The position numbers and the translations under genes were made by a program. From positions 1 through 64,000 of the forward strand of contig CANKUU010000011.1 of NCBI GenBank assembly GCA_947486785.1: 64,000 nucleotides of DNA. The letters are read 5' to 3'. Positions within the stretch are counted from its first letter, which is position 1. The number at the start of each line of letters is the position of its first letter. The stretch comes from an uncultured Flavobacteriaceae bacterium. GTDB lineage: Bacteria > Bacteroidota > Bacteroidia > Flavobacteriales > Flavobacteriaceae. Shown piece after piece: positions 26,831 through 35,652 of this stretch. A model generated the notes under the pieces. The model was not told the DNA's origin. It saw only the letters and a list, made by a program, of their open reading frames with translations, and made no database searches.

Positions 26831-29365
26831 ATGGATAAAATCGTACATATTTTTATTGTTCTAGTCCTTTCTTCCATAAGTTTGAGGTCGCAAACAGTAA
26901 ACAAAAAGACTTCTGCGAATATTTATCACTCTATTCAAAAATTAAACTTTTTAGGTAAAGCGTTATACATAGCCGCACACCCAGATGATGAAAATACGCG
27001 ACTCATTTCTTATCTATCTAACCATACCAAAGCTACAACGGCTTACCTTTCTCTCACCAGAGGGGATGGCGGGCAAAATTTAATAGGTACAGAGTTACGA
27101 GAATTGTTGGGTGTTTTGCGCACCCAAGAACTTTTAGCAGCTAGGCGTGTTGATGGCGGACAGCAATTTTTCAGTAGAGCTAATGATTTTGGATATTCTA
27201 AACACCCGGACGAAACCTTGAAAATTTGGAATAAGAGAGAGGTTTTGGGTGATGTAGTGAGAATAATTCGAAACTTTAAACCCGATGTTATCATCAATCG
27301 TTTCGACCATAGGTCTCCAGGTAAAACTCACGGCCATCATACTTCTTCCGCTATGTTAAGTGTGGAAGCTTTTGATTTAGTAAACGACCCCAAAGCCTAC
27401 CCCGATCAATTAACTTCTCTCGATCTTTGGCAACCAAAAAGATTATTTTTCAACACTTCTTGGTGGTTTTATGGCAGTAAAGAGAACTTTGATAAAGCTG
27501 ATAAATCAAAAATGATGGGTATGGATGTGGGTACCTACTACCCGCTCTTAGGAATTTCAAATAACGAAATTGCATCTGTTGCAAGCAGTCAGCATCTTTG
27601 TCAAGGTTTTGGTAGATTAAACACACGTGGAAGTCAAAACGAATATATAGAGCTTTTAAAAGGTGATTTACCCGTTAATAAAAATAACATATTTGATGGA
27701 ATCGACACCAGCTGGTCTCGTGTCGAAGGAGGCAAAGAAATTGGTGCTATCCTCTATAAAGTAGAAAACAATTTTGATTTTACTAATCCGGCTAAACATT
27801 TAACCGAATTACTAAAGGCGCATAGTCTTATAAGAAATCTTAAAGACGAACATTGGAAAACAAATAAATTAGAAGAGATAGAATCTATAATCTTAGCGGT
27901 TACTGGTTTATATCTAGAGGCTTCTGCAGAATCTGCCAATACAAACCCAGGAAATAGCTCAAAAATTAGTATTGAAGCTGTAAACAGAAGCACCTCAAAT
28001 ATTACATTGAAGTCGGTTATGATTGCAAACACGAACTTAAAAGTGATTACCGACAAAGTATTAAAAAACAATCAAAAACAAAATTTTGAAATAAATCTAA
28101 AAGTACCTGAGAACACAAAATATACAACTCCGTATTGGCTAAATGAAAAAGGAACCCTAGGAACCTATAAAGTTTCAGACGCTACGCTTATTGGAAAAGC
28201 TGAAACCCCAAGAGCTTTTTTTACCGATTTTTTATTAGATTTTGAAGGGTATCAAATCAACTTTAGAAAACCTATTATTTATCGTTACGCTAAAAGAGAT
28301 AAAGGTGAATTATATAAGCCCTTTGAAATACTACCAGAAGTAACGGCAAGATTTAGCAATAAGGTTTTAATTTTTGCTGATGAAAAATCGAAACAAATTC
28401 CGATTACTATCAAAGCGCATAAAGACCAACTAAAGGGTGAAGTTGAATTTGTTTGCGCTAACGGATGGACTGTTGATAAAAAAACAAAATCTTTTTCGAT
28501 AGAAAACAAAGGAGATGAGCAAATAGTAATTTTTAGCCTTACACCGCCAACTAACGAAGACGAGAGCTATATATCATTAAAAGTTAGAGTAAATGGCAAA
28601 GTAATTACAAAAGAATTAGCAACTATTGCCTATGATCACATACCAGAACAATCGGTTCTTTTGCCTGCTGAAGCAAAAGTTGTCCGCCTAAATATTCAAC
28701 GATTAGGCAAAAGTATTGGTTATATTAATGGAGCAGGTGACGCTATTCCTACCAGCCTAAATCAAATTGGATATCAAGTAGAAACCATTGACCCAGCAAC
28801 CATTCAAGAGGGAGGTCTTACCCAGTATGATGCTATTGTTTTAGGTATTAGGGCGTATAATGTAGTTAAGGACTTAAAATTTAAACAGAAATACCTTTTT
28901 GATTTTGTTAAAGATGGAGGCAACTTAATTGTTCAATATAATACAGCCAGTAGTAGAAATAAGCAACTTTCTAATATCGCCCCGTATGATTTAAAACTTT
29001 CACGAGACAGGGTTACCGACGAAAATTCAGAAGTACGTATTTTAGCAAAAGATCATGATATCGTTAATTTTCCAAATAAAATAGGTGAAGAAGACTTTAA
29101 CGGCTGGGTGCAAGAAAGAGGCCTTTATTTTCCAAATGAGTGGAGTAATGACTTCACCCCTATTCTCTCAATGAAAGACAAAGGAGAGTCAGAAAAAAAG
29201 GGTAGTTTATTAATAGCACCTTACGGCAAAGGAAATTATATTTACACAGGGTTAAGCTTTTTTAGAGAGTTACCTGCAGGAGTTTCAGGCGCCTATAAAT
29301 TGTTTGCAAACATGCTTTCTTTAGGCAAAGAAAAAGTAAGTAGTACAGCAAAAGTTAAAGGCTAA
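26831..29365 (+). CDS. Large secreted PIG-L family deacetylase
   Basis: The protein is 844 aa. After a signal peptide (MDKIVHIFIVLVLSSISLRS) comes the zinc deacetylase domain, with LYIAAHPDDENTRLISYLSN giving the HPDD motif, RGDGGQNLIG, and the second zinc His region FDHRSPGKTHGHHTSS. The middle is a beta-sandwich-like region. The C-terminal third resembles a class I glutamine amidotransferase-like or ThuA-like fold (YDAIVLGIRAYNVV, FVKDGGNLIVQYNTAS). Large PIG-L proteins of this form in Bacteroidetes usually lie beside a sodium:solute symporter, as here. It probably deacetylates an N-acetylated sugar or similar ligand in the periplasm; the exact substrate is unknown. Confidence 0.88.
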   Translation: MDKIVHIFIVLVLSSISLRSQTVNKKTSANIYHSIQKLNFLGKALYIAAHPDDENTRLISYLSNHTKATTAYLSLTRGDGGQNLIGTELRELLGVLRTQELLAARRVDGGQQFFSRANDFGYSKHPDETLKIWNKREVLGDVVRIIRNFKPDVIINRFDHRSPGKTHGHHTSSAMLSVEAFDLVNDPKAYPDQLTSLDLWQPKRLFFNTSWWFYGSKENFDKADKSKMMGMDVGTYYPLLGISNNEIASVASSQHLCQGFGRLNTRGSQNEYIELLKGDLPVNKNNIFDGIDTSWSRVEGGKEIGAILYKVENNFDFTNPAKHLTELLKAHSLIRNLKDEHWKTNKLEEIESIILAVTGLYLEASAESANTNPGNSSKISIEAVNRSTSNITLKSVMIANTNLKVITDKVLKNNQKQNFEINLKVPENTKYTTPYWLNEKGTLGTYKVSDATLIGKAETPRAFFTDFLLDFEGYQINFRKPIIYRYAKRDKGELYKPFEILPEVTARFSNKVLIFADEKSKQIPITIKAHKDQLKGEVEFVCANGWTVDKKTKSFSIENKGDEQIVIFSLTPPTNEDESYISLKVRVNGKVITKELATIAYDHIPEQSVLLPAEAKVVRLNIQRLGKSIGYINGAGDAIPTSLNQIGYQVETIDPATIQEGGLTQYDAIVLGIRAYNVVKDLKFKQKYLFDFVKDGGNLIVQYNTASSRNKQLSNIAPYDLKLSRDRVTDENSEVRILAKDHDIVNFPNKIGEEDFNGWVQERGLYFPNEWSNDFTPILSMKDKGESEKKGSLLIAPYGKGNYIYTGLSFFRELPAGVSGAYKLFANMLSLGKEKVSSTAKVKG

Positions 29366-29371
29366 ACAACT

Positions 29372-29473
29372 ATGAACGATAAATTTATTTGGAAAAAACA
29401 ATATACCGTAGTTATCATATTGAACTTCATCTATATTTTAATATTCTCTTCTTTAATGTCATCCTTCAATTGA
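29372..29473 (+). CDS. 33-aa single-span membrane peptide
   Basis: The ATG at 29372 opens 33 codons: MNDKFIWKKQYTVVIILNFI followed by YILIFSSLMSSFN, ending in TGA at 29471-29473. A basic N-terminal segment is followed by one hydrophobic span of about 20 residues. It sits 6 bp after the PIG-L gene and 1 bp before the symporter ATG, with no room for another use of the space, so it is probably translated in the same transcript. I recall similar tiny proteins between these two genes in other Bacteroidetes. A role as a small subunit of the transporter is an inference from position. Confidence 0.7.
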   Translation: MNDKFIWKKQYTVVIILNFIYILIFSSLMSSFN

Positions 29474-29474
29474 T

Positions 29475-31211
29475 ATGGAACTAATTGATTGGCTTGTATT
29501 GGCCTTTACCTTAACTTTTATTGTTGCTTATGGCGTATGGAAAACCCGTCTCAACAAAAATAATGTTAAAGATTATATCGGCGGAGGGCGAGATTCGAAA
29601 TGGTGGACTATTGGCTTATCAGTAATGGCCACACAGGCTAGTGCGATTACTTTTTTATCTACACCAGGTCAGGCATTTCATGGAGGCATGGGCTTTGTTC
29701 AATTTTATTTTGGAGTTCCCATAGCCATGGTAATAATTTGCTTAGTTTTTATACCCATTTACCACAAACTCAAAGTATACACAGCCTATGAATTTTTAGA
29801 AAATAGGTTTGATCTTAAAACAAGAACATTGGCTGCTATTCTTTTTTTAATTCAAAGAGGCCTAGCCGCGGGTATAACTATTTTTGCCCCATCCATCATT
29901 TTGTCAGCTATTTTAGGTTGGGATTTAAAAATATTGAATGTTATTTTAGGGATGTTAGTAATTATTTATACCGTTTCTGGTGGCACTAAGGCAGTTAGTG
30001 TAACCCAAAAACAACAGATGTTTATAATAATGACTGGTATGTTTGTTGCCTTTTTCTTCATTTTAGGGCATTTGCCACAAGAAATCTCCTTAAATAAAGC
30101 TTTAAAAATAGCCGGGGCTAGTAATAAACTTGACATATTAGATTTTAGTTTCAGCACAGAAAAGAGATATACTTTTTGGAGCGGTATCACAGGAGGATTA
30201 TTCTTAGCCTTATCCTACTTTGGAACGGACCAAAGTCAAGTGCAGCGCTATTTATCAGGTAAATCTGTTCGAGAAAGTCAAATGGGATTAATTTTCAATG
30301 GTATTCTTAAAATTCCTATGCAGTTTTTTATTCTATTAGTTGGTGTAATGGTTTTTGTTTTTTATCAATATAATGCATCTCCATTAAATTTTAATCCTGC
30401 TGCTACAAAAACGGTTTTAGAGTCGAGCCATGCAGATGATTATATGCTTTTACAAAAAGCTCAAAATAAACTTGAAATTGAAAAGAAAATTGCACAAAAT
30501 AAGTTTTCTGCGGCCATTGAACTAAAAGAATATAAAGCAATAGCTATTGCCAAACAGCATATCATAAACCTAAACAAAAAAGATAGCATAAATAGAGTCG
30601 CAGCAAAAGCATTAATAACCAAAGCAGATATTAATGCAGAAACAAATGATAAAGACTATGTCTTTATTCATTTTATACTAAATAATTTACCAAACGGTCT
30701 TATTGGTTTACTTTTAGCAGTTATTTTATCTGCTGCTATGTCATCAACCGCATCAGAACTTAATGCCTTAGGCACGATTACAGCGCTTGACATTTATAAA
30801 AGAAATAAAACAAGCCCATCTTCCGAAGAAAAAGATGTTAATGCTTCAAAAATTTTCACTCTTATTTGGGGTATCATTGCAATTATAATAGCATGTATCG
30901 CTAATTTATTCGATAATTTAATACAGCTGGTTAATATTATTGGTAGTATTTTCTATGGTAACGTTCTTGGAATATTTCTCCTTGCTTTTTTCTTTAAATT
31001 TATTAGAGGAAACGCTGTTTTCTTCTCTGCAATTGTCACTCAAATTATTGTAATCTTAATATATTATAATCTGATATATATATATGAATCGGGAGAAGAA
31101 AAGCTTGGGTATTTATGGTTAAATTTTATAGGGTGTGCTTTAGTTATTACTATTGCTATACTCTTTGAAGGTCTAGAACGTGTTCTAAAAAACCCACCAT
31201 TAAAAACCTAA
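29475..31211 (+). CDS. Sodium:solute symporter (SSS family)
   Basis: The protein is 578 aa with about 13 to 14 membrane spans. GGGRDSKWWTIGLSVMATQA and SAITFLSTPGQAFHGGMGFV near the N-terminus are typical SSS motifs for the first unwound helix. IIYTVSGGTKAVSVTQKQQM and SYFGTDQSQVQRYLSGKS are further family landmarks. A charged insertion of about 80 residues (near 310-395) lies between spans. It takes up a sugar, sialic-acid-like or other polar solute driven by sodium. It is the last gene of the run from 23.3 kb, next to a deacetylase that may prepare the transported solute. Substrate not determinable from sequence. Confidence 0.9.
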   Translation: MELIDWLVLAFTLTFIVAYGVWKTRLNKNNVKDYIGGGRDSKWWTIGLSVMATQASAITFLSTPGQAFHGGMGFVQFYFGVPIAMVIICLVFIPIYHKLKVYTAYEFLENRFDLKTRTLAAILFLIQRGLAAGITIFAPSIILSAILGWDLKILNVILGMLVIIYTVSGGTKAVSVTQKQQMFIIMTGMFVAFFFILGHLPQEISLNKALKIAGASNKLDILDFSFSTEKRYTFWSGITGGLFLALSYFGTDQSQVQRYLSGKSVRESQMGLIFNGILKIPMQFFILLVGVMVFVFYQYNASPLNFNPAATKTVLESSHADDYMLLQKAQNKLEIEKKIAQNKFSAAIELKEYKAIAIAKQHIINLNKKDSINRVAAKALITKADINAETNDKDYVFIHFILNNLPNGLIGLLLAVILSAAMSSTASELNALGTITALDIYKRNKTSPSSEEKDVNASKIFTLIWGIIAIIIACIANLFDNLIQLVNIIGSIFYGNVLGIFLLAFFFKFIRGNAVFFSAIVTQIIVILIYYNLIYIYESGEEKLGYLWLNFIGCALVITIAILFEGLERVLKNPPLKT

Positions 31212-31337
31212 AAATAAGTTTTAAGCTATGTAAAATTTTATGACTCTATTTTAAGTACAAATAATTCCGCCATATTTTTTTTTTAGAAATTGGTTTTTCA
31301 ACTTGGTTAAGTTTTCCACATGATGTCATTTTAAAAA

Positions 31338-32369
31338 ATGGATAAAAAATATACAATAAAAGACATAGCAGAACTATCGGGCGTTTCAAAAGGGACAGTA
31401 GATAGAGTTTTACACCGAAGGGGAAAAGTATCAAAAAAAGCACGGGAAAGTGTTGAAAAAGTATTAGAAAAAATTGATTATGAGCCAAATCCAATGGCAC
31501 GAAATCTAAAGATTAATAAGATGTACAATATTAGTGTTATTGTACCAGACCCAAAGTTCGACCGCTATTGGTCACCAGCGGTAAAAGGAATTAAAGAGGC
31601 CGCCAAAGAATTTAAAGCTTTTGGTGTACTTGTAAAAAGATATTACTACAATCCTCTAGACAGCAAAACATTTCTAGAAAAATCACATGAAGCCATCCAA
31701 ACAAAACCCGATGTTCTTCTTATCGCTCCTCTTTTTAAGGAAGAAGCCATTAAAATTTTTACAAAATGTCAAGAAGGAAATATATCGATAGCATTATTTA
31801 ATAATTACCTAGACGCTCTTAGTAAAAAGAATTTTATTGGTCAAGATTTATTTCAAAGTGGTAGAGTAGCCGCTAGTTTAATAGATAAAATAGTCAGCAA
31901 TACTTCAAAAATAGGCATTATTCATATTGATAAGGAAAGTCATATGCAACTTAAAGAAGATGGATTTAAGGCTTATTTTAAAGAAAAAGAACCTTTTCAA
32001 AAACTACAAACATTTAATCTATCTACTTTTAACAAAAATAGTTTTATAAATAATAGTAAAAAGATTTTATCAGAGCATAAAGATATGGCTGCTTACTTTA
32101 TCACCAATTCTAAAACCTATTTATTTTCGAATGCAATTGGCAATTTATCAAAAGAAATAGTATTAGTTGGCTATGACCTTTTAGAAGAAAATATTAAGCT
32201 ATTAAAAACGGGTCAAATTGATTATTTAATTCATCAGAAACCAAGACAGCAAGCCTATTTAGCATTAGAATATTTAGCTGAACACTTTGTATTTGGCAAA
32301 GAAATACCCACGCATAACCTCTTACCAATAGATATTATTACATCAGAAAATGTGCAGTATTATATTTGA
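31338..32369 (+). CDS. LacI family transcriptional regulator
   Basis: The protein is 343 aa. The N-terminal DNA-binding domain YTIKDIAELSGVSKGTVDRV and the hinge helix region YEPNPMARNLKI are standard LacI features. A periplasmic-binding-protein-like sensor domain follows (SVIVPDPKFDRYWSPAVKGI through VLVGYDLLEENIKLLKTGQI and PRQQAYLALEYLAEHF), close to the sugar-binding group found in Bacteroidetes. It lies directly upstream of a SusC/SusD pair in the same direction and is the likely regulator of that locus. Two direct repeats in the region before susC are candidate sites. Confidence 0.9.
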   Translation: MDKKYTIKDIAELSGVSKGTVDRVLHRRGKVSKKARESVEKVLEKIDYEPNPMARNLKINKMYNISVIVPDPKFDRYWSPAVKGIKEAAKEFKAFGVLVKRYYYNPLDSKTFLEKSHEAIQTKPDVLLIAPLFKEEAIKIFTKCQEGNISIALFNNYLDALSKKNFIGQDLFQSGRVAASLIDKIVSNTSKIGIIHIDKESHMQLKEDGFKAYFKEKEPFQKLQTFNLSTFNKNSFINNSKKILSEHKDMAAYFITNSKTYLFSNAIGNLSKEIVLVGYDLLEENIKLLKTGQIDYLIHQKPRQQAYLALEYLAEHFVFGKEIPTHNLLPIDIITSENVQYYI

Positions 32370-32400
32370 TAGCACATCAATTTTACGGGTTGAATTAAAA

Positions 32401-32478
32401 ATAAGTCGCAAAATAGAATACCAAATGTAGGTTTTTTCTTATTTTTTTATTTTATTTTTGAAGCATAAGTCGCAAGAT
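32401..32478 (+). promoter_or_regulatory. susC promoter region with two direct repeats
   Basis: ATAAGTCGCAAAAT at 32401-32414 and ATAAGTCGCAAGAT at 32465-32478 differ at one base and are offset by 64 bp, about six helical turns. Between them, TATTTTTG at 32453-32460 is an exact -7 box. One copy lies upstream of the promoter and one spans the expected transcription start, a layout suited to repression by looping. The start codon follows at 32621 after a leader of about 150 nt. Confidence 0.5.
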
Positions 32479-32620
32479 ATCAGTCATTTTCAATTAAACC
32501 TTGATAAATAGATGTGTTCGAACACATTTTAAACAATATCTAAGGTTTTTAAAAAAAAATGGTTTAAATTCGACCAATGTTAATTTAATGTTAAACACTT
32601 TACAACTCAAAAATTACAAC

Positions 32621-35600
32621 ATGATGATTAAAAAACTGCTTTTTTGTATTGTACTAATACTTGGGGTTACTCCTCTATTAGCACAAAGTAAAACCGTTAC
32701 TGGTACGGTTACCTCAGCCTCGGACGGTGGTCCTTTACCTGGGGTGAATGTTTTGGTACAGGGAACTACAAATGGAACCCAAACCGATTTTGATGGTAAT
32801 TATTCTATTGAGGCGGAAGAAGGAAATGTTCTTATATTTTCGTACATCGGAACAGCATCTCAGTCGATCAAAGTAGGATCAGCCAATACTATTGATGTTA
32901 CTCTCCAAGAAGATGCCAGCCAATTAGACGAAGTTGTTGTAACCGCTTTAGGTATTAAAAAGACAAGAAAATCTTTAACCTACGCGGCGCAAGACATCAA
33001 TTCAGATGAACTAAACAAGGTAAAACAAACGAACCCTGTTAATAGTCTTTCTGGAAAAGTATCAGGTGTAGCCATAAGCCGAAGTGCTTCTGGTGTTGGT
33101 GGATCTGTTAAAGTTACCTTAAGAGGTAATAACTCATTTGGCAACAATCAACCTCTTTATGTTGTTGATGGTGTTCCTTTATCCAACCCTACGGCCCGAC
33201 AGCCAAATTCTACCTTTGGTGATATTGGTGGTGGAAACCAAGATGGTGGTGATGCTTTATCTTTAATTAATCCTGACGATGTAGAATCACTAACCGTTTT
33301 AAAAGGTGCGTCTGCATCAGCTTTATATGGCAACGCTGGTTTAAATGGTGTTATCTTAATAACCACAAAAAAAGGAAAAGCCGGTAGTTTTAAAGTGAAT
33401 GTATCCTCAAATGTTACTGTTGATGATGCAGCTTATTTTTTAGAGTTTAATGATACCGCACAAAAAAATATAGATGATTTTTTAAATTCCGGCGTTACTA
33501 ACATTAACTCTATTTCACTCTCAGGCGGTACAGAAAATGCACAAACCTATTTTTCGTATTCTAACAGCTTTGCGTCTGGTATATCTCCTGAAAATAAACT
33601 AAAGCAACATACGCTTAATTTTAGAGAAACTGCTCAATTCTTTGACGGTAAAGTTACTGCCAACGCTAGTGTTCTTATGTCTTCTCAAAATATAACCAAT
33701 AGAGCGACATCAGGTTTGTATTACAACCCTTTAGTTGGCGTATATGGATTTGAATCTGCTACAGAGCAACTATCTGATTATTCAAATTTTGAAGAATTTG
33801 ATAGCAACAGAAGAATTCAATCGCAAAGATGGTTTAGAGGAACATCTGATATTGAACAAAACCCTTATTGGATAACGTACAGAAATCCTAGCGAAAATGA
33901 TAGTAGAAAATTAGTAGCATCGTTAAACTTAAATTTTAAAATTACAGATTGGTTATCTTTACAAACTAGAGGAACATATGATCAAAGTTTACTTGATTTT
34001 GAAAGACGTATTTATGCTACTACTGAGGCTACTTTAGCACCATCTAGCGGAAGATACATACTAAATAAACAAGAAATCGTTCAACTTTATGGCGATATTA
34101 TTGCAAACATCAACACAAATATTTCTGAAGATGTAACCTTAACTGCTAACGTAGGTGCCAGCACAACTAGATCTACAAAAGATGTATTTAATGCTGATTC
34201 GGGCACTAATGGAGGTTTACAATTTCCAAATGTATTTTCTATTCAAAATTTCAACGCAAGCCCAGGAGCCTCAATTTCGCAAAACTCTCCAACTCAAAAC
34301 CCGTTTGATAAAAAAGTAAATTCGGTTTTTGCAAGCACAACAATTGGCTTTAATAATAAAATTTTTGTAGATCTTACTGCGCGTAATGATTGGTCATCTA
34401 CCTTACCTGCAGAAAATAATTCTTTCTTTTATCCATCCGCTGGTGTTACAGCTGTTTTAAACGAATTATTCAGTTTAGGTGATAAAGTTTCGTTTGCAAA
34501 AGTTCGTGCATCTTATGCAGAAGTAGGTAATGATTTTGGATTTGATTTACTAGATCCGAATAGAGAAATTTTATTTGGTGGAGGATTAAGCTCACAAGAT
34601 CCAATAAGACCTTTTCCAGGAACTATTCCTATACCCGAAACACAACGTTCTTTTGAAATTGGTACGGAATGGAAATTTTTTGAGAATCGATTAGGTTTTG
34701 ATATTGGTTATTACCGCACTAGTACTATAAATCAATATTTTCCATTTCCAACATCAAGTGCCATTATTGGTGCATCTAGTGCCGGTTTAAATTCTGGCGA
34801 TATTGTAAATAGTGGTATTGAAAGTACGCTATTTGCGATACCTGTAAGAAATGATAATTTTAAATGGACTACTACCTTCAACTTTGCTGCCAACAAAAAT
34901 GAAATTGTAAGCATTTACAATGGTATTGAAGCAGAAGGTTTAATTGAGCCCTCGTTCTTTGTTATTACAGCTAAAGGTGCAAATACTTTTGGATCATATT
35001 TAGTTGAAGGAGGTTCCTTTGGCGATATTTATGCACAAGTCGTTAGAAGAGACGCCAACGGACTGCCCATTGTTGAAGACGATGCAATTTTACAAGATGA
35101 AGATGATCTTGTTGACGGTTTGAAAAAAGTAGGTAACGCAAATCCTGATTTCACTTTAGGATGGAACAACTCTTTTGAATTTGGTAGTTTTTCAGTTGAT
35201 TTTTTAATTGATGGTAAATTTGGAGGAGAAACAGTTAGTTTAACCGAAGCTATAGTTGAAGGATTCAGTAATAATTCTGCTAGAGAAACAGCCAATGAAG
35301 CGGTAAATGTTGTAGATCTTGCAGGAAATGTTTCTACATTAACAGCACAAGAATATTATGGTGCTGCTGGAGGTAGAAATGGATTTACGGGTGAGTATGT
35401 ATATAGTGCTACAAATGTTCGATTAGCAGAATTGGCATTAGGATACCGTTTTAACTTAGGTGAAGATTCATTTTTCTCTAGTATAAGAGCCTCTTTAGTT
35501 GGTAGTAATTTACTATTTTTCTATAAAGACGCACCACATGACCCAAATATAGCTCTAAGTACTGGTAACGCATTACAAGGAGTTGATGTTCTAGCTTTAC

Positions 35601-35644
35601 CATCTACCAGAAGTACAGGACTAAATATTAAAATAACTTTCTAA
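32621..35644 (+). CDS. SusC/RagA family TonB-dependent outer membrane transporter
   Basis: The protein is 1007 aa from the ATG at 32621. The signal peptide MMIKKLLFCIVLILGVTPLL (then AQS) is followed by a carboxypeptidase-regulatory-like domain (VTGTVTSASDGGPLPGVNVL), a TonB-box-like DEVVVTALG and the plug (GVAISRSASGVGGSVKVTLR, QPLYVVDGVPLSNP). A 22-strand-type barrel ends in the aromatic-rich C-terminus. It imports large or complex ligands captured by the SusD partner, powered by TonB. An upstream TTG would add 40 residues before the signal peptide and is not credible. The SusD gene begins 8 bp after its stop. Confidence 0.93.
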   Translation: MMIKKLLFCIVLILGVTPLLAQSKTVTGTVTSASDGGPLPGVNVLVQGTTNGTQTDFDGNYSIEAEEGNVLIFSYIGTASQSIKVGSANTIDVTLQEDASQLDEVVVTALGIKKTRKSLTYAAQDINSDELNKVKQTNPVNSLSGKVSGVAISRSASGVGGSVKVTLRGNNSFGNNQPLYVVDGVPLSNPTARQPNSTFGDIGGGNQDGGDALSLINPDDVESLTVLKGASASALYGNAGLNGVILITTKKGKAGSFKVNVSSNVTVDDAAYFLEFNDTAQKNIDDFLNSGVTNINSISLSGGTENAQTYFSYSNSFASGISPENKLKQHTLNFRETAQFFDGKVTANASVLMSSQNITNRATSGLYYNPLVGVYGFESATEQLSDYSNFEEFDSNRRIQSQRWFRGTSDIEQNPYWITYRNPSENDSRKLVASLNLNFKITDWLSLQTRGTYDQSLLDFERRIYATTEATLAPSSGRYILNKQEIVQLYGDIIANINTNISEDVTLTANVGASTTRSTKDVFNADSGTNGGLQFPNVFSIQNFNASPGASISQNSPTQNPFDKKVNSVFASTTIGFNNKIFVDLTARNDWSSTLPAENNSFFYPSAGVTAVLNELFSLGDKVSFAKVRASYAEVGNDFGFDLLDPNREILFGGGLSSQDPIRPFPGTIPIPETQRSFEIGTEWKFFENRLGFDIGYYRTSTINQYFPFPTSSAIIGASSAGLNSGDIVNSGIESTLFAIPVRNDNFKWTTTFNFAANKNEIVSIYNGIEAEGLIEPSFFVITAKGANTFGSYLVEGGSFGDIYAQVVRRDANGLPIVEDDAILQDEDDLVDGLKKVGNANPDFTLGWNNSFEFGSFSVDFLIDGKFGGETVSLTEAIVEGFSNNSARETANEAVNVVDLAGNVSTLTAQEYYGAAGGRNGFTGEYVYSATNVRLAELALGYRFNLGEDSFFSSIRASLVGSNLLFFYKDAPHDPNIALSTGNALQGVDVLALPSTRSTGLNIKITF

Positions 35645-35652
35645 AATACTCG

